Shown in pieces: positions 8,729-20,109 of a stretch of 64,000 bases of DNA. Below the pieces are notes generated by a model. The model was not told where the DNA came from and did not search any database. It worked only from the letters and a program-made list of their open reading frames with translations. The stretch is from the NCBI RefSeq assembly GCF_900116385.1, contig NZ_FPCI01000002.1, positions 558,001 through 622,000 on the forward strand. The letters are read 5' to 3'. How positions within the stretch are numbered: position 1 is the stretch's first letter; every line of letters begins with the position of its first letter. Source of the DNA: Pseudoxanthomonas sp. YR558. GTDB taxonomy: Bacteria; Pseudomonadota; Gammaproteobacteria; Xanthomonadales; Xanthomonadaceae. Made by a program: the position numbers and the translations under genes.

Positions 8729-8771
8729 GGGTAGCAGAGGGAAAACCCGGGTTTTAGTGGTTTTTCGTGGT
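8727..8771 (+). promoter_or_regulatory. MraZ-type operator: five boxes at 10-bp period
   Basis: The five boxes GTGGG (8727), GAGGG (8737), CCGGG (8747), GTGGT (8757) and GTGGT (8767) start exactly 10 bases apart. MraZ is known to bind direct TGGGN repeats separated by 5 bases upstream of its own operon. The array overlaps the -10 region and leader, which fits autorepression of the cluster. Confidence 0.65.
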
Positions 8772-8809
8772 TCAATGACCGTCCAGCGGCAGATCGAAGG
8801 GCAGGGGTT

Positions 8810-9256
8810 GTGTTTCAAGGTGAGACCGCCATCACAGTGGACGACAAGGGACGGCTCGCGGTGCCCACCGCGTACCGCGATGTCGTCGCGCGCGACTGCG
8901 GCAACCGCCTGGTGATCACCTACAACCCGTTCGAAGCCGGCAGCCTCTACCTGTACCCCGAGAAGGTCTGGCAGCGCGTCCGCGACGACGTCAACAAGCT
9001 GCCCAGCACCCAGCGCGCCCATCGCAGCCTGCAATTGAAACTGATCGGCGCGGCTTCTCCGGTGGAGCTGGATGGCAACGGCCGCATCAGCATCCCCGCC
9101 AGCCACCGCAGCGCGGTGGGTATCGAGAAGAAAGCCGTGCTGCTGGGCATGGGCGAGAAGTTCGAGCTCTGGAGCGAGCAGGCGCACCACGCGCAGATCC
9201 GTCAGACCCTCACTGACGACGATCTGAGCGCACACATGCTCGAGCTGCGCTTGTGA
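8810..9256 (+). CDS. mraZ: Transcriptional regulator MraZ
   Basis: The 148-residue protein has two SpoVT/AbrB-like halves: [18 protein letters not shown] at the N-terminus and [18 protein letters not shown] in the second half. In each, the D-x-(K/N)-G-R-(L/I)-x-(V/I)-P loop binds DNA. MraZ forms a ring and represses its own division and cell wall operon. The start is GTG 8810, which puts the conserved Phe-Gln-Gly at the N-terminus; AGGG lies a few bases upstream. Its stop overlaps the rsmH GTG by 4 bases. Confidence 0.95.
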   Translation: MFQGETAITVDDKGRLAVPTAYRDVVARDCGNRLVITYNPFEAGSLYLYPEKVWQRVRDDVNKLPSTQRAHRSLQLKLIGAASPVELDGNGRISIPASHRSAVGIEKKAVLLGMGEKFELWSEQAHHAQIRQTLTDDDLSAHMLELRL

Positions 9257-10221
9257 GGACGGGTGACGGCAAGCGGCAGTCCGCGCCGGCCGGTCACCTC
9301 CCAGCGCTGCACTTGCCGGTGTTGTACACGCAGGTCATGGAAGGGCTGCAGGTGAAAGAGGACGGAACGTACCTGGACGGCACCTTCGGGCGCGGAGGCC
9401 ACGCGCGCGGCGTGCTGCAACAACTCGGCCCGGGAGGCCGGCTGCTGTTGATGGACAAGGATCCCGAAGCGATCGCGCATGCCGAACAGACGTTCGCGGG
9501 CGATGCGCGCGTGTCGATCTTCCGTGGCAGCTTCGCGTCCCTGGCCCAATGGGACGAAACCGCAGGCGGCCTGGACGGCGTGCTGCTGGACCTGGGTGTG
9601 TCGTCGCCGCAGCTGGACGTCGCCGAGCGCGGCTTCAGCTTCGGCAAGGATGGCCCGCTGGACATGCGCATGGACCCCGAGTCCGGCGAGAGCGCAGCGG
9701 CGTGGATCGCACGCGCCGACGAGCGCGAGATCGCCGACGTGCTGTGGACCTATGGCGAGGAAAAGCAGAGCCGCCGCATCGCGCGCGCCATCGTCGCCCG
9801 CCGTGCCACCCAACCGTTCACCCGCACCGGCGACCTGGCCGCGGTGATCGCATCGGTGATGCCGCGCGGCGAGAAGATCCACCCGGCCACGCGCAGCTTC
9901 CAGGGCATCCGCATCCACATCAACCGCGAACTGGCGGACCTGGAGGCCGGTCTCGATGCCGCGCTGGCGCGACTCAAGGTCGGTGGCCGGCTCGCCGTCA
10001 TCAGCTTCCACTCGTTGGAAGACCGCATCGTCAAGCAGTTCATCAACAAGCACGCGAAGGCGCCGCCGGCCAACCGCCGTCTGCCCGTCGCGGTGCACTT
10101 CGTACCCACGCTGCGCGCCATCGGCAGCGGCCAGAAGGGCGAGCCCGACGAGGTGTCGGCGAATCCGCGCGCCCGCAGCGCGGTGCTGCGCGTGGCCGAG
10201 AAGCTGGAGGTCGCGGCATGA
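9253..10221 (+). CDS. rsmH: 16S rRNA (cytosine(1402)-N4)-methyltransferase RsmH (MraW)
   Basis: The 322-residue SAM-dependent enzyme methylates N4 of C1402 in 16S rRNA, the same nucleotide whose ribose is methylated by RsmI, also in this window. The motifs [15 protein letters not shown] (SAM loop), [11 protein letters not shown] and [17 protein letters not shown] are all diagnostic. The start is GTG 9253, overlapping the mraZ stop (GTGA). The first about 20 residues ([20 protein letters not shown]) are not conserved, so a later start is possible but no better codon is seen. Confidence 0.95.
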   Translation: MRTGDGKRQSAPAGHLPALHLPVLYTQVMEGLQVKEDGTYLDGTFGRGGHARGVLQQLGPGGRLLLMDKDPEAIAHAEQTFAGDARVSIFRGSFASLAQWDETAGGLDGVLLDLGVSSPQLDVAERGFSFGKDGPLDMRMDPESGESAAAWIARADEREIADVLWTYGEEKQSRRIARAIVARRATQPFTRTGDLAAVIASVMPRGEKIHPATRSFQGIRIHINRELADLEAGLDAALARLKVGGRLAVISFHSLEDRIVKQFINKHAKAPPANRRLPVAVHFVPTLRAIGSGQKGEPDEVSANPRARSAVLRVAEKLEVAA

Positions 10222-10481
10222 CGCGCTTCCTGCTCGTCGTCCTGGTGTTGGCCAGCATCGCTTCGGCGATCGGGGTGGTCTATGCGCGCCATCGCCACCG
10301 CGTGCTGTTCGACGAGGTGACGCGGCTGGAGCGCGCGCGCGACGAACTGAACGTCGAATTCGGTCGCCTGCAGCTTGAGCAGGCTACGGTCGCCGAGGCG
10401 ACCCGCATCGACCAGATCGCCCGCGTGCGCCTGGGCATGAAGTCGCCGGAAGCGGCCGACATCGTGGTGGTGCGTCCATGA
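10218..10481 (+). CDS. ftsL: Cell division protein FtsL
   Basis: The 87-residue bitopic membrane protein has a hydrophobic segment at residues 3-21 ([19 protein letters not shown]), then a coiled-coil-prone stretch with regular hydrophobic spacing ([26 protein letters not shown]). It forms a complex with FtsQ and FtsB at the septum. It is identified by size, topology and position between rsmH and ftsI rather than by strong motifs. ATG 10218 overlaps the rsmH stop (ATGA), and its stop overlaps the ftsI ATG in the same way. Confidence 0.9.
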   Translation: MTRFLLVVLVLASIASAIGVVYARHRHRVLFDEVTRLERARDELNVEFGRLQLEQATVAEATRIDQIARVRLGMKSPEAADIVVVRP

Positions 10482-12325
10482 ACGCCGCGCCTGCCAAGAA
10501 CCGCAACCGCGCGCGCTTCAACCTGCGCGGCCGCCTGGCACTGGTGCTGGGCGCCATGGGCCTGTGCTCGATCAGCCTGGTCGGGCGCGCGGCGTACGTG
10601 CAGCTGATCAACCACGATTTCTACCAGCGCCAGGGCGATGCGCGCTTCCTGCGCGAGATCCCAATCCCGACCTCGCGCGGCATGATCACCGACCGCAACG
10701 GCGAGCCGGTGGCGGTGTCCTCGCCGGTGGAATCGGTGTGGGGCAATCCGCAGGAACTGCTGAAGGCGCCTGACCGACTGCCCGAACTGGCTCAGGCGCT
10801 GGGCGTGCCGCTCGACCACCTGACCAACCGGCTGTCGCAGAAGGCCGACAAGGAATTCCTGTACCTCAAGCGCCGGATCAACCCGGACGAGGCGCAGAAG
10901 ATCCTGGCGCACAAGATTCCTGGCGTGTTCTCGCAGCGCGAGTTCCGTCGTTTCTATCCGCAGGGGCCGGCGATGGCCCACGTGCTGGGCTTCACCAACA
11001 TCGACGACCGCGGCCAGGAAGGGCTGGAGCTGGCCTTCGACGAATGGTTGAGCGGCACGCCGGGCGCGCAGAAGGTGATCCGCGACAACCGCGGCCGCAT
11101 CGTCGAGAACGTGGACCTGATCCGCTCTGCGCAGCCGGGCAAGGACCTGACGCTCAGCATCGATCGCCGCATCCAGTACCTTGCGCACCGCGAGTTGCGC
11201 AACGCGCTGCTCGAGCACCAGGCCAGCAGCGGCTCGATCGTGATCATGGACGTCGCCACCGGCGAAGTGCTCGCGATGGTCAACCTGCCGACTTACAACC
11301 CGAATGCGATCGAGCGGGTGAAGCCGGACGCGCGCCGCAACCGCGCGCTGACCGATATGATCGAGCCGGGTTCGACGATGAAGCCGCTGACCGTGTCGAC
11401 GGCATTGAAGGCCGGCGTGGTGACGCCTTCCACGCTGATCAACACCAACCCTGGCTACATGGCGTTGAACAGCCGCTACACCATCCGCGACGTGCCCCGT
11501 AACAACGGCGTGCTGACCGTCACTGGTGTGATCACCAAGAGTTCGAACATCGGGTCGATCAAGATCGCGGAAAAGCTGCAGAACACCTACTTCTACGACA
11601 GCATCCACAGCTTCGGCTACGGACAGAAGCCGGGTAGCGGCTTTCCGGGCGAATCGGCTGGCGTGCTCGCACCGCCGGATCGTTGGAACGGCCTGCAGAA
11701 GGCGACCATGTCGTACGGCTATGGCCTGGCGGTGACGCCGCTGCAGATCGCGCGCGCCTACTCGGCGCTGGGCAATGGCGGCAGGCTGGTCACGCCGACC
11801 TTCGTGAAGGGCCAGCGTGCGGAGGCGCCCCAGGTGCTGGATCCGGCGATCGCACGCGAAGTCGTCGGCATGATGGAAACCGTCGTGACCCAGGGCGGCG
11901 CCAAGCGCGCCGGGGTGCTGGGTTATCGCGTGGCGGGCAAGACCGGTACCGCCCGCATCGCGGCCGGCGGCGGCTACGCGAAAGGACGCTACGCCTCGTT
12001 CTTCGCTGGCCTGGTGCCGGCCAGCAATCCGCGCTTCGCCGCCGTCGTGGTGATCAACGATTCGCAGGAAGGCGGTTATTACGGTGGCTTGGTTGCCGCG
12101 CCGGTATTCCACGACGTGATGGATGGTGCGCTGCGCCTGATGGACGTGCCGCCGGACGATATCGAGACCTGGCTCGCCGCGCAGGCCAAGAACACGCAGA
12201 AGCCGGGCGGTGTCGCGCCGGCTGCCGTCCCGACGACGGTCGTGGATGACGCCATCGACATGACGGACCCTTCCGCCTTCGACGCGCCGCACGCTGCGTT
12301 GCCGGCGACGGGAGCGGCACGATGA
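10478..12325 (+). CDS. ftsI: Penicillin-binding protein 3, septal transpeptidase FtsI
   Basis: The 615-residue protein has a short cytoplasmic tail, one membrane segment (about residues 20-45), a pedestal domain starting [20 protein letters not shown], and a transpeptidase domain. The catalytic motifs are visible: S299-T-M-K, S355-S-N and K488-T-G-T. It cross-links septal peptidoglycan with FtsW. The C-terminal about 50 residues after DDIETWL are Ala/Pro-rich and not conserved. Coupling is by ATGA overlaps on both sides. Confidence 0.97.
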   Translation: MNAAPAKNRNRARFNLRGRLALVLGAMGLCSISLVGRAAYVQLINHDFYQRQGDARFLREIPIPTSRGMITDRNGEPVAVSSPVESVWGNPQELLKAPDRLPELAQALGVPLDHLTNRLSQKADKEFLYLKRRINPDEAQKILAHKIPGVFSQREFRRFYPQGPAMAHVLGFTNIDDRGQEGLELAFDEWLSGTPGAQKVIRDNRGRIVENVDLIRSAQPGKDLTLSIDRRIQYLAHRELRNALLEHQASSGSIVIMDVATGEVLAMVNLPTYNPNAIERVKPDARRNRALTDMIEPGSTMKPLTVSTALKAGVVTPSTLINTNPGYMALNSRYTIRDVPRNNGVLTVTGVITKSSNIGSIKIAEKLQNTYFYDSIHSFGYGQKPGSGFPGESAGVLAPPDRWNGLQKATMSYGYGLAVTPLQIARAYSALGNGGRLVTPTFVKGQRAEAPQVLDPAIAREVVGMMETVVTQGGAKRAGVLGYRVAGKTGTARIAAGGGYAKGRYASFFAGLVPASNPRFAAVVVINDSQEGGYYGGLVAAPVFHDVMDGALRLMDVPPDDIETWLAAQAKNTQKPGGVAPAAVPTTVVDDAIDMTDPSAFDAPHAALPATGAAR

Positions 12326-13806
12326 GGCGGATGATGGCCCTCGCCGAACTGCTGCCCGACGTGGACGTGCCGCGCGACATCGTCGTGCGCGGGCTCACGC
12401 TGGACAGCCGTGCCGTGCAGCCGGGCGATGCGTTCGTCGCGATCGCTGGCTTCGGCGCGCACGGCCTGAACTTCGCCCTGCAGGCGAAGGAGAACGGTGC
12501 CAGCGCCGTCCTGTTCGAGCCGCCTGTGCCGGATGGCCTGGAAGCGCCGCGCGATGCGATCCCGGTGCCGGGCCTGCGCGCACGCATGGGCGCGATGGCG
12601 GACCGGTTCCACGCGGCGCCGTCGCACGACATGAAGATGGTGGGCGTCACCGGCACCAACGGGAAGACGTCCACGGTCCAGTTGCTGGCGCAGGCGTGGC
12701 ACCTGCGCGGCGTCCGTTGCGCGACGGTCGGCACGCTCGGTGCCGGCATGTACGGCGAAGTGGTGCCCACCGGGTTCACCACGCCGCTGGTGCTGCAGAT
12801 GCATGCACTGCTGGCGCAGTTCCGCGATGCCGGCGCGAAAGCCGTCGCGATGGAAGTGAGCTCGCATGCGCTCGACCAGGGTCGCGTCGATGCGGTGCAT
12901 TTCGACGTGGGCGTATTCACCAATCTCACGCGCGACCACCTGGACTACCACGGCGACATGGAGCGCTACGGCGCGGCCAAGTCGCTGCTGTTCACGCGTA
13001 GCGGATTGAAAGCGGGCGTCATCAACCTCGACGATGCGTATGGCCGCGACCTGTTCGCCCGCCTGCCGCATGGCCTGCAGCGCGTGGGCGTGAGTTCGCG
13101 TGGCCAAGGCGAGGCCACGGTGCGCGCCGATGCGTTGCGCCTGGACGGCAGCGGCATCGCGTTCGATCTGGTGATCGGCGACGAGCTGCAGCCGGTGCAG
13201 TCGCGCCTGCTGGGCCGCTTCAATGTCGACAACCTGCTGGCCGTTGCCGGTGTGCTGTACGCGCTCGGCGATACGCCGTCCGAGATCGCGCGCACGCTGT
13301 CGCGCCTGCTGCCCATCCATGGCCGCATGAACCGCCTGGGCGGCGACACCGATGCGTCGGGCCAGCGCCGGCCGCTGGTCGTGATCGACTACGCGCACAC
13401 GCCGGATGCGCTCGAACAGGCCTTGGCCAGCCTGCGCGACCATGTCCAGGGTCGGTTGGTCTGCGTGTTCGGCTGCGGCGGTGACCGCGATGCCGGCAAG
13501 CGTCCGCAGATGGCGGAGATCGCCGAGCGCCTGGCGGACGTGGTGATCGTCACCGACGACAACCCGCGCACCGAGGACGGCGACCGCATCGTGGCGGATA
13601 TCCTCGCCGGCTTCGCGCGTCCGGCTTCGGCCACCGTGCAGCGCGACCGCGGGATGGCGATCGCACACGCCATCGCATTGGCCGGCGCCGACGACATCGT
13701 GCTGGTGGCCGGCAAGGGCCACGAGCCCTACCAGGACATCCAGGGCGTGAAGCATCCGTTCGACGACACCGCCGTGGCACGCAAGGCCCTGGAGGAACGC
13801 GCATGA
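12322..13806 (+). CDS. murE: UDP-MurNAc-L-Ala-D-Glu:meso-diaminopimelate ligase MurE
   Basis: The 494-residue cytoplasmic ATP-dependent amino-acid ligase has a Mur N-domain ([17 protein letters not shown]), the P-loop GTNGKT at residues 111-116, and a C-terminal ligase domain. The D-N-P-R motif at residues 413-416 is the signature of enzymes that add meso-diaminopimelate rather than lysine. It adds the third residue of the stem peptide. The start overlaps ftsI by 4 bases. The next codons (MRRMM) offer other in-frame ATGs. Confidence 0.97.
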   Translation: MRRMMALAELLPDVDVPRDIVVRGLTLDSRAVQPGDAFVAIAGFGAHGLNFALQAKENGASAVLFEPPVPDGLEAPRDAIPVPGLRARMGAMADRFHAAPSHDMKMVGVTGTNGKTSTVQLLAQAWHLRGVRCATVGTLGAGMYGEVVPTGFTTPLVLQMHALLAQFRDAGAKAVAMEVSSHALDQGRVDAVHFDVGVFTNLTRDHLDYHGDMERYGAAKSLLFTRSGLKAGVINLDDAYGRDLFARLPHGLQRVGVSSRGQGEATVRADALRLDGSGIAFDLVIGDELQPVQSRLLGRFNVDNLLAVAGVLYALGDTPSEIARTLSRLLPIHGRMNRLGGDTDASGQRRPLVVIDYAHTPDALEQALASLRDHVQGRLVCVFGCGGDRDAGKRPQMAEIAERLADVVIVTDDNPRTEDGDRIVADILAGFARPASATVQRDRGMAIAHAIALAGADDIVLVAGKGHEPYQDIQGVKHPFDDTAVARKALEERA

Positions 13807-15182
13807 AGCGTCTTCCCCTTTCATTGCTGGCGCACTGGGCAGGCGGCGAACTGCTCGGCGACGATCTCGTAATCGGCTCGTTGACGAACGATACCCGCAC
13901 GCTGGTACCCGGCAGCCTGTACGTGGCGCTGCGCGGCGAGCGTTTCGACGGCCACGACTTCGCTTACGACGCCTCCATGCGGGGCGCGGCCGCCGTCCTG
14001 GTGGACCATGAAGTGAAGGTCGACGTGCCGCAGGTCGTCGTACCCGACACGTTGCTGGCCCTGGCACGCATCGCGGCCGGCCTGCAGCGCGACCGCGTGG
14101 AGAAGGCGGTCGCCATCACCGGCAGCAACGGCAAGACGACGGTGAAGACGCTGGTGGTGGCCATCCTGCAGCGCGCCGGCGTCACCTATTTCAACCCGGG
14201 CAACCGCAACAACGAAATCGGCCTGCCGATGGCGGTCATCGATGCGCCCGACGACGCCGATTTCTCGGTGTACGAGATGGGGGCCGGCAAGCCGGGCGAC
14301 ATCGCCTACCTGACGGACATCGTGACGCCGGAAGTGGCGCTGGTGAACAACATCGCCGCCGCCCATCTGGAGCGCATGGGGTCGCTGATGGGCGTGGCCG
14401 AGACCAAGGGCGCGATCTACGAAGCGCTGCCGGCCGACGGCACCGCGGTGATCAACGCCGACGATGCCTTCGCCGAGTACTTCGCCAGCCGCGTGCCGGA
14501 CCGCCGCATCCTGCGGTTCGGCCTCGAAGCGACATCCGATATCACCGCGCGCGCGCTGCGTCCCGGTGCCGAGGGTACGGAGTTCATCCTGGTGGCGCCG
14601 CATGGCGAAGTGCCAGTGAACCTGCATCTGCCGGGTCGCCACAATGTGTCGAACGCACTCGCTGCCGCGGCCATCGCAATGGCCTGCGGTGTGTCGCTGG
14701 CGACGATTGCCGAAGGCCTGTCCGCCGCGCAGCCGGTGGCGGGCCGCCAGGTCGCTCGCACGCTGGCCAACGGTGCCGTGGTGATCGACGACAGCTACAA
14801 CGCGAATCCGGGTTCGCTGATGGCCGCCATCGATACGCTTGCGGCGGCCAGCGCCCAGGCGCACGGCGAGGCTTGGCTGGTGCTGGGCGACATGCGCGAA
14901 CTCGGCGCGGACGCCGAGGCGCTGCATGCCGACGCCGGCCGGCGGGCCAAGAGCGCCGGCATCCGCCGGTTGTACACGCTGGGTCCGCTCAGCGCCGCCG
15001 CCGCCGCCGCGTTCGGCGAGGGCGCGCATCCATTCGACGATCACGCCTCGCTGACCGACGCCCTGCGCGCCGACCTGCGGGCCGGCGTGCGCTGTCTGGT
15101 CAAGGGGTCGCGTGGTAGCGCGATGGACCGGATCGTCGCCGCCTTGCTGTCCACCGGGGAGGACAAACCGCATGTTGCTTGA
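13803..15182 (+). CDS. murF: UDP-MurNAc-tripeptide:D-Ala-D-Ala ligase MurF
   Basis: The 459-residue Mur ligase adds the D-Ala-D-Ala dipeptide made by Ddl. It has the N-domain motif [20 protein letters not shown], the P-loop GSNGKTT at residues 107-113, NEIGLP just after it, and a C-terminal domain with [14 protein letters not shown]. The N-terminus is shorter than E. coli MurF by a few residues. ATG 13803 overlaps the murE stop. The 3' end runs 11 bases into mraY. Confidence 0.97.
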   Translation: MKRLPLSLLAHWAGGELLGDDLVIGSLTNDTRTLVPGSLYVALRGERFDGHDFAYDASMRGAAAVLVDHEVKVDVPQVVVPDTLLALARIAAGLQRDRVEKAVAITGSNGKTTVKTLVVAILQRAGVTYFNPGNRNNEIGLPMAVIDAPDDADFSVYEMGAGKPGDIAYLTDIVTPEVALVNNIAAAHLERMGSLMGVAETKGAIYEALPADGTAVINADDAFAEYFASRVPDRRILRFGLEATSDITARALRPGAEGTEFILVAPHGEVPVNLHLPGRHNVSNALAAAAIAMACGVSLATIAEGLSAAQPVAGRQVARTLANGAVVIDDSYNANPGSLMAAIDTLAAASAQAHGEAWLVLGDMRELGADAEALHADAGRRAKSAGIRRLYTLGPLSAAAAAAFGEGAHPFDDHASLTDALRADLRAGVRCLVKGSRGSAMDRIVAALLSTGEDKPHVA

Positions 15183-16257
15183 ACTGGCTCGCTGGCTGCA
15201 GAGCCTGGAAAACTTCTTCGGCCTGTTCGGCTACCTGACGTTCCGCGGCATCCTGGCCGCGCTGACGTCGCTGGCGCTGTCGCTGTGGCTGGGCCCGGCG
15301 GTGATCCGCAAGCTCGGCCAGCTGAAGGGTGGCCAGCCGATCCGCAAGGACGGCCCGCAGTCGCACTTCTCCAAGGCGGGTACGCCGACGATGGGCGGCG
15401 CGCTGATCCTGATCACCGTGGCGGCCTCGGTACTGCTGTGGGGCGACCTGCGCAACAAGTACGTGTGGGTGGTGCTGCTGGTCATGGTCTGCTTCGGCGT
15501 GATCGGCTGGTACGACGACTGGATCAAGATCGTCCGTCGCGATCCGAACGGCCTGAAGTCGCGCTGGAAATACCTGCTGCAGTCGATCTTCGGCCTGGCC
15601 GCCGGCCTGTACTTGTATCTGTACGCCGACGTGCCGGCGGCGACGACCTTCTACGTGCCGTTCTTCAAGTCGATCGCCATGCCGCTGGCGGGCATCGGCT
15701 TCGTCGCCATCGCGTACTTCTGGATCGTCGGCTTCTCCAACGCGGTCAACCTGACCGATGGCCTGGACGGCTTGGCCATCATGCCCACCGTGTTGGTGGC
15801 GTGCGCGCTGGGCGTGTTCGCTTACGCGTCGGGCAATGCGGTGTTCTCGAACTACCTGCAGATCCCGCAGGTGCCGGGCGCCGGTGAGCTGACGATCATC
15901 TGCGCCGCCATCGCGGGCGCGGGGCTGGGCTTCCTCTGGTTCAACACCTATCCCGCGATGGTGTTCATGGGCGACATCGGCGCGCTGGCGCTGGGCGCGG
16001 TGCTGGGCACCATCGCCGTGATCGTCCGCCAGGAACTGGTGCTGGTGATCATGGGCGGCATCTTCGTCATCGAGACACTGTCGGTGATGATCCAGGTCGC
16101 GTCGTTCAAGCTGACCGGCAAGCGCGTGTTCCGGATGGCGCCGATCCACCACCACTTCGAGCTGAAGGGCTGGCCCGAGCCGCGCGTGATCGTGCGCTTC
16201 TGGATCATCTCCGTCGTCCTCGTCCTCGTCGGCTTGGCCACGTTGAAGGTGCGCTGA
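15172..16257 (+). CDS. mraY: Phospho-MurNAc-pentapeptide translocase MraY
   Basis: The 361-residue polytopic membrane enzyme (E. coli: 360) transfers phospho-MurNAc-pentapeptide to undecaprenyl phosphate to form lipid I. About ten hydrophobic segments are visible. The conserved loops are [32 protein letters not shown] (catalytic Asp region) and [18 protein letters not shown] 15172 was chosen for family length; the frame also opens upstream at 15112. Its stop overlaps the ftsW start (TGATG). In the usual dcw order murD would come next, but it is absent here. Confidence 0.97.
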   Translation: MLLELARWLQSLENFFGLFGYLTFRGILAALTSLALSLWLGPAVIRKLGQLKGGQPIRKDGPQSHFSKAGTPTMGGALILITVAASVLLWGDLRNKYVWVVLLVMVCFGVIGWYDDWIKIVRRDPNGLKSRWKYLLQSIFGLAAGLYLYLYADVPAATTFYVPFFKSIAMPLAGIGFVAIAYFWIVGFSNAVNLTDGLDGLAIMPTVLVACALGVFAYASGNAVFSNYLQIPQVPGAGELTIICAAIAGAGLGFLWFNTYPAMVFMGDIGALALGAVLGTIAVIVRQELVLVIMGGIFVIETLSVMIQVASFKLTGKRVFRMAPIHHHFELKGWPEPRVIVRFWIISVVLVLVGLATLKVR

Positions 16258-17561
16258 TGAACGACACGCCGCGCCAAGCCACGCGACTGGAAGCCATCGG
16301 GGGCCGTTTCGACCCCTGGTTGCTCGGCGCCATGCTGGCGCTGGCGTCGTTGGGCGTGGTGATGGTCGCATCGGCGTCCATCTACCAGCACGGCAACCCG
16401 TTCTACTACCTGATCCGCCACGGCATGTTCCTGGTGGCGGGCGCGGGCCTGGCATGGTGGGTTACCCGTACCGAACTCAAAAGCATCGAGGCGCGCAACC
16501 ACCTGCTGCTGCTAGGTTGCGTGGTGCTGCTGTTGATGGTGTTCGTGCCGGGCCTGGGCGTCAGCGTGAAAGGCGCGCACCGCTGGATCAACCTGGGCGT
16601 GTCCAACTTCCAGGTCGTGGAAGTGGTGAAGGTGTTCTTCATCGTCTGGCTGGCCAGCTACCTGGTGCGCTTCCGCGACGAGGTCAACGCGACCTGGGCG
16701 GCGATGCTCAAGCCGCTGGGCGTGGTGGTGCTGCTGGTCGCGTTGCTGCTGATGCAGCCGGACTTCGGTTCGTCCTCGCTGCTGCTGGCGATCACCGCCG
16801 GCATGCTGGTGCTGGGTGGCGTGAACATGCCGCGCATGTTCGGCCCGGTGCTGGTGGGTCTGCCCATCCTCGCCGTGATCGCGATCGCCGAGCCGTACCG
16901 CATGCGTCGCCTCACCTCGTTCTCCGATCCGTGGGCCGATCCGTTCGGCAGCGGCTACCAGTTGACCAATGCGCTGATGGCGATCGGTCGCGGTGAATGG
17001 TCGGGGATCGGCCTGGGCGGTTCCGTGCTCAAGCTCAATTACCTGCCGGAAGTGCATACCGACTTCATCTTCTCGGTGATCGGCGAGGAACTCGGCTTCG
17101 TCGGCGTTTGCCTGGTCATCGCGCTGTACGCGCTACTGGTCGGTCGCGCCTTCGTGATCGGCCTGCGCTGCGTGGAGATGCGCAGGCACTTCGCCGGCTA
17201 CGTCGCCTTCGGTGTCGCGCTGTGGATCGGCATGCAGAGTTTCGTGTCGATGGGCGTGAACCTGGGCCTGCTGCCGACCAAGGGCCTGACGTTGCCGCTG
17301 ATTTCCTCGGGCGGCTCCAGCATCCTGATGACGTGCGTGGCGATGGGTCTGCTGCTGCGAGTGTCTTACGAACTCGAGCGCACCCAGCGCCAGGTCGCCT
17401 TGCGTGGCGAAGCACTGCAGACCACGCCGAGTGGCGAAACGCGGACGCCCGCCGATGCTGCGCCGGCAACGCCGAAGCCGGCGCCGTCGCTGTCCGAGAC
17501 GCTGCGTGGCACCAGCCGCCTGCGTTCGCGTGTCGAACCTACCTTCGAGAGGATCGCATGA
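16257..17561 (+). CDS. ftsW: SEDS peptidoglycan polymerase FtsW
   Basis: The 434-residue membrane protein of the RodA/FtsW/SpoVE family polymerises lipid II at the septum together with FtsI. About ten membrane segments can be seen. Typical motifs are [44 protein letters not shown] and [13 protein letters not shown]. The last about 60 residues form a soluble Pro/Thr-rich tail. The start overlaps the mraY stop by one base, and murG starts inside its stop (ATGA). Confidence 0.96.
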   Translation: MNDTPRQATRLEAIGGRFDPWLLGAMLALASLGVVMVASASIYQHGNPFYYLIRHGMFLVAGAGLAWWVTRTELKSIEARNHLLLLGCVVLLLMVFVPGLGVSVKGAHRWINLGVSNFQVVEVVKVFFIVWLASYLVRFRDEVNATWAAMLKPLGVVVLLVALLLMQPDFGSSSLLLAITAGMLVLGGVNMPRMFGPVLVGLPILAVIAIAEPYRMRRLTSFSDPWADPFGSGYQLTNALMAIGRGEWSGIGLGGSVLKLNYLPEVHTDFIFSVIGEELGFVGVCLVIALYALLVGRAFVIGLRCVEMRRHFAGYVAFGVALWIGMQSFVSMGVNLGLLPTKGLTLPLISSGGSSILMTCVAMGLLLRVSYELERTQRQVALRGEALQTTPSGETRTPADAAPATPKPAPSLSETLRGTSRLRSRVEPTFERIA

Positions 17562-18658
17562 ACACCGCGACCTCCCCTGCACCCGTGATGATGATGGCCG
17601 GTGGGACCGGCGGTCATATCTTCCCCGCGCTGGCTGTGGCCAAAGTGCTGCGCGCGCGCGGTGTGCCGGTGGTGTGGCTGGGCGCGGACGGCGCCATGGA
17701 AACGCGACTGGTGCCGCAGCACGGCATCGAACTGGACACGCTCGCGATCACCGGCCTGCGCGGCAAGGGCAAGCTCGCCCTGCTCGGCGCGCCGGTGCGT
17801 GTGCTGCGTGCGATCCGCGCCGCGGGTTTCGTGCTGCGCCGTCGCGCGCCTCGCGCCGTGGTCAGCTTCGGTGGTTTCGCCTCCGGACCCGGTGGCGTGG
17901 CGGCGCGCTTGATGGGCACACCGTTGCTGGTGCATGAGCAGAATCGCGCTGCCGGCTTCACCAATCGCATGCTCGCCAAAGTTGCGCGCCGGATCATGTC
18001 GGGTTTCCCCGGCGCGTTTCCGGGCCGCGAGGAAGTGGTCGGCAATCCGGTGCGCGAAGAGATCGCCTCCGTCGCGCCGCCGGCAGAACGCCTGATCGGC
18101 CGCAATGGTCCGCTGCGCCTGTTGGTGCTGGGCGGCAGCCAGGGCGCACGCGCGTTGAACATGGCCGTACCGCGTGCATTAGCCACATTGCCGGCGGGTG
18201 CCGTCGAAGTGCGCCACCAGTGCGGCGAGAAGCTGCGCGACGAGGCCGCCAAGGCCTACGCCGATGCCGGTGTCGCCGCGAGCGTCGAAGCCTTCATCAC
18301 CGACATGGCGGCGGCGTACGTGTGGGCGGACCTCGTCGTCTGCCGCGCGGGCGCGTCGACGCTGGCTGAGCTCTGCGCCGTCGGCGTAGGCAGTGTGCTG
18401 GTGCCGTTCCCGCAGGCCGTGGACGACCACCAGACCCGCAACGCCGAATACCTGGTCGAGCGCGGCGCAGCCCTGCTGTTGAAGCAGGACGACGCCCTGG
18501 CCGATGCGTTGGCGACGACGCTGCGCCAGCTTGCCGACGATGCCGCCACCCGCCAGTCGATGGCGGACGCCGCGCGCGCGCTGGCGAAGACCGATGCGGC
18601 CGACCGCATCGCGGACATCATTCTTGAGGAAGCAACTGAAATGAGGACGCAGGCATGA
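17558..18658 (+). CDS. murG: UDP-GlcNAc:lipid I GlcNAc transferase MurG
   Basis: The 366-residue GT28 glycosyltransferase makes lipid II at the inner face of the membrane. The N-terminal glycine loop [18 protein letters not shown], the middle [16 protein letters not shown] and [12 protein letters not shown], and the C-terminal [11 protein letters not shown] and [12 protein letters not shown] match the family. A contiguous hydrophobic/basic patch ([16 protein letters not shown]) fits membrane association. ATG 17558 overlaps the ftsW stop. Confidence 0.97.
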   Translation: MNTATSPAPVMMMAGGTGGHIFPALAVAKVLRARGVPVVWLGADGAMETRLVPQHGIELDTLAITGLRGKGKLALLGAPVRVLRAIRAAGFVLRRRAPRAVVSFGGFASGPGGVAARLMGTPLLVHEQNRAAGFTNRMLAKVARRIMSGFPGAFPGREEVVGNPVREEIASVAPPAERLIGRNGPLRLLVLGGSQGARALNMAVPRALATLPAGAVEVRHQCGEKLRDEAAKAYADAGVAASVEAFITDMAAAYVWADLVVCRAGASTLAELCAVGVGSVLVPFPQAVDDHQTRNAEYLVERGAALLLKQDDALADALATTLRQLADDAATRQSMADAARALAKTDAADRIADIILEEATEMRTQA

Positions 18659-20109
18659 TGATGGCTGCTGCACGCGAGCGCCGCCTGCAACACACCGGCA
18701 ACCTGGCCAAGGAGTTCCGCCGGGTGCACTTCGTCGGCATCGGCGGCTCCGGCATGAGCGGCATCGCCGAAGTGCTGTGCACGCTGGGCTACGAGGTCTC
18801 GGGCTCGGACAATGCCGACAACGCGGCCACGCGCCGTCTGACGTCGCTGGGTGCGCGCGTGATGCGCGGCCATAACGCCTCCAACGTGCTGGGTACCGAT
18901 TGCGTGGTGGTTTCCAGCGCGATCAAGCACGACAACCCCGAGTTGATGGAGGCGCGCAGCCAGCGCATTCCGATCGTGCCGCGCGCGGCGATGCTGGCCG
19001 AGCTGATGCGATTCCGTCGCGGCATCGCCGTGGCGGGCACGCACGGCAAGACCACGACCACCAGCCTGGCGGCTGCGATCCTCAGTGAGGGCGGCCTGGA
19101 TCCGACCTTCGTGATCGGCGGCCAGCTGCTGGCGGCGGGCGCCAATGCCAAGCTCGGCGATGGCCAGTGGCTGGTGGCCGAGGCGGATGAGAGCGACGGC
19201 AGCTTCCTGCGCCTGAATCCGTTGATCTCCATCGTCACCAACATCGATGCCGATCACCTGGAGAACTACGGCAACGACTTCGAGCGCGTGAAGGCGGCCT
19301 TCGCCGAATTCCTGCAGCGCCTGCCGTTCTACGGGCTCGCCGTGCTGTGCATCGACGATCCCGAAGTCGCGGCCATCGCCGCGGAAACCCCGCGCCACGT
19401 GATGAGCTACGGCTTCGCCGAAAATGCCGACGTGCGTGCCGAGGACGTGGAGCAGGAAGGCGGGCGCATGCACTTCACCCTGCGCCTGCCTGAGGACGCC
19501 AGCATCCGCGTCAGCCTCGCGTTGCCGGGCCGCCACAACGTACTGAACGCGCTGGCCGCCGCCGCGGTGGGCTGGCAGCTGGGCGTGTCGCCGGAGAACA
19601 TCGCCGCCGCGCTCGAGAAGTTCGCCGGCATCGGTCGCCGCTTCAACGACCTGGGTGAGATCACCACGCCGCAGGGCGCGCGCGTGCAGCTGGTCGATGA
19701 CTACGGTCACCATCCGAAGGAACTGGCGGCCGTGTTCGCCGCTGCGCGTGGTGGCTGGCCGCACAAGCGCCTCGTGGTCGCGTTCCAGCCGCACCGCTAC
19801 AGCCGCACGCGCGACCAGTTCGATGCGTTCGCCGCAGTACTGTCTGAAGCCGACGCACTGGTGCTGAGCGAGGTCTATCCCGCGGGCGAACAGCCGATCG
19901 CCGGTGCCGATGCCAAGTCGCTCGCGCGTGCGATCCGCGCACGCGGCCGCAACGAACCGGTCGTGGTCAGCCAGGTCGCCGACCTGGTCGACGTGCTGCC
20001 GGATGTACTGCAGGACGGCGACCTGCTGTTGCTGATGGGCGCCGGCGACATCGGCCACATGTCGCAGCACATCGCGTCGCACGGCTTCAATCGGCGGGAG
20101 GGCGCATGA
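18655..20109 (+). CDS. murC: UDP-MurNAc:L-alanine ligase MurC
   Basis: The 484-residue Mur ligase catalyses the first amino-acid addition in stem-peptide synthesis. It has [18 protein letters not shown] at the N-terminus (UDP-binding loop), the P-loop GTHGKTTTT from residue 128, EADESDGSF, and [19 protein letters not shown] in the C-domain. Three ATG codons in a row (MMM) lie at the start; the first overlaps the murG stop. It is followed by ddlB with another ATGA overlap. Confidence 0.97.
   Translation: MMMAAARERRLQHTGNLAKEFRRVHFVGIGGSGMSGIAEVLCTLGYEVSGSDNADNAATRRLTSLGARVMRGHNASNVLGTDCVVVSSAIKHDNPELMEARSQRIPIVPRAAMLAELMRFRRGIAVAGTHGKTTTTSLAAAILSEGGLDPTFVIGGQLLAAGANAKLGDGQWLVAEADESDGSFLRLNPLISIVTNIDADHLENYGNDFERVKAAFAEFLQRLPFYGLAVLCIDDPEVAAIAAETPRHVMSYGFAENADVRAEDVEQEGGRMHFTLRLPEDASIRVSLALPGRHNVLNALAAAAVGWQLGVSPENIAAALEKFAGIGRRFNDLGEITTPQGARVQLVDDYGHHPKELAAVFAAARGGWPHKRLVVAFQPHRYSRTRDQFDAFAAVLSEADALVLSEVYPAGEQPIAGADAKSLARAIRARGRNEPVVVSQVADLVDVLPDVLQDGDLLLLMGAGDIGHMSQHIASHGFNRREGA

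Noticed and set aside
10280..12292. 670-codon minus-strand frame across ftsI
   Set aside because: It is antisense to the catalytic motifs of ftsI, with no recognisable domain or ribosome site.
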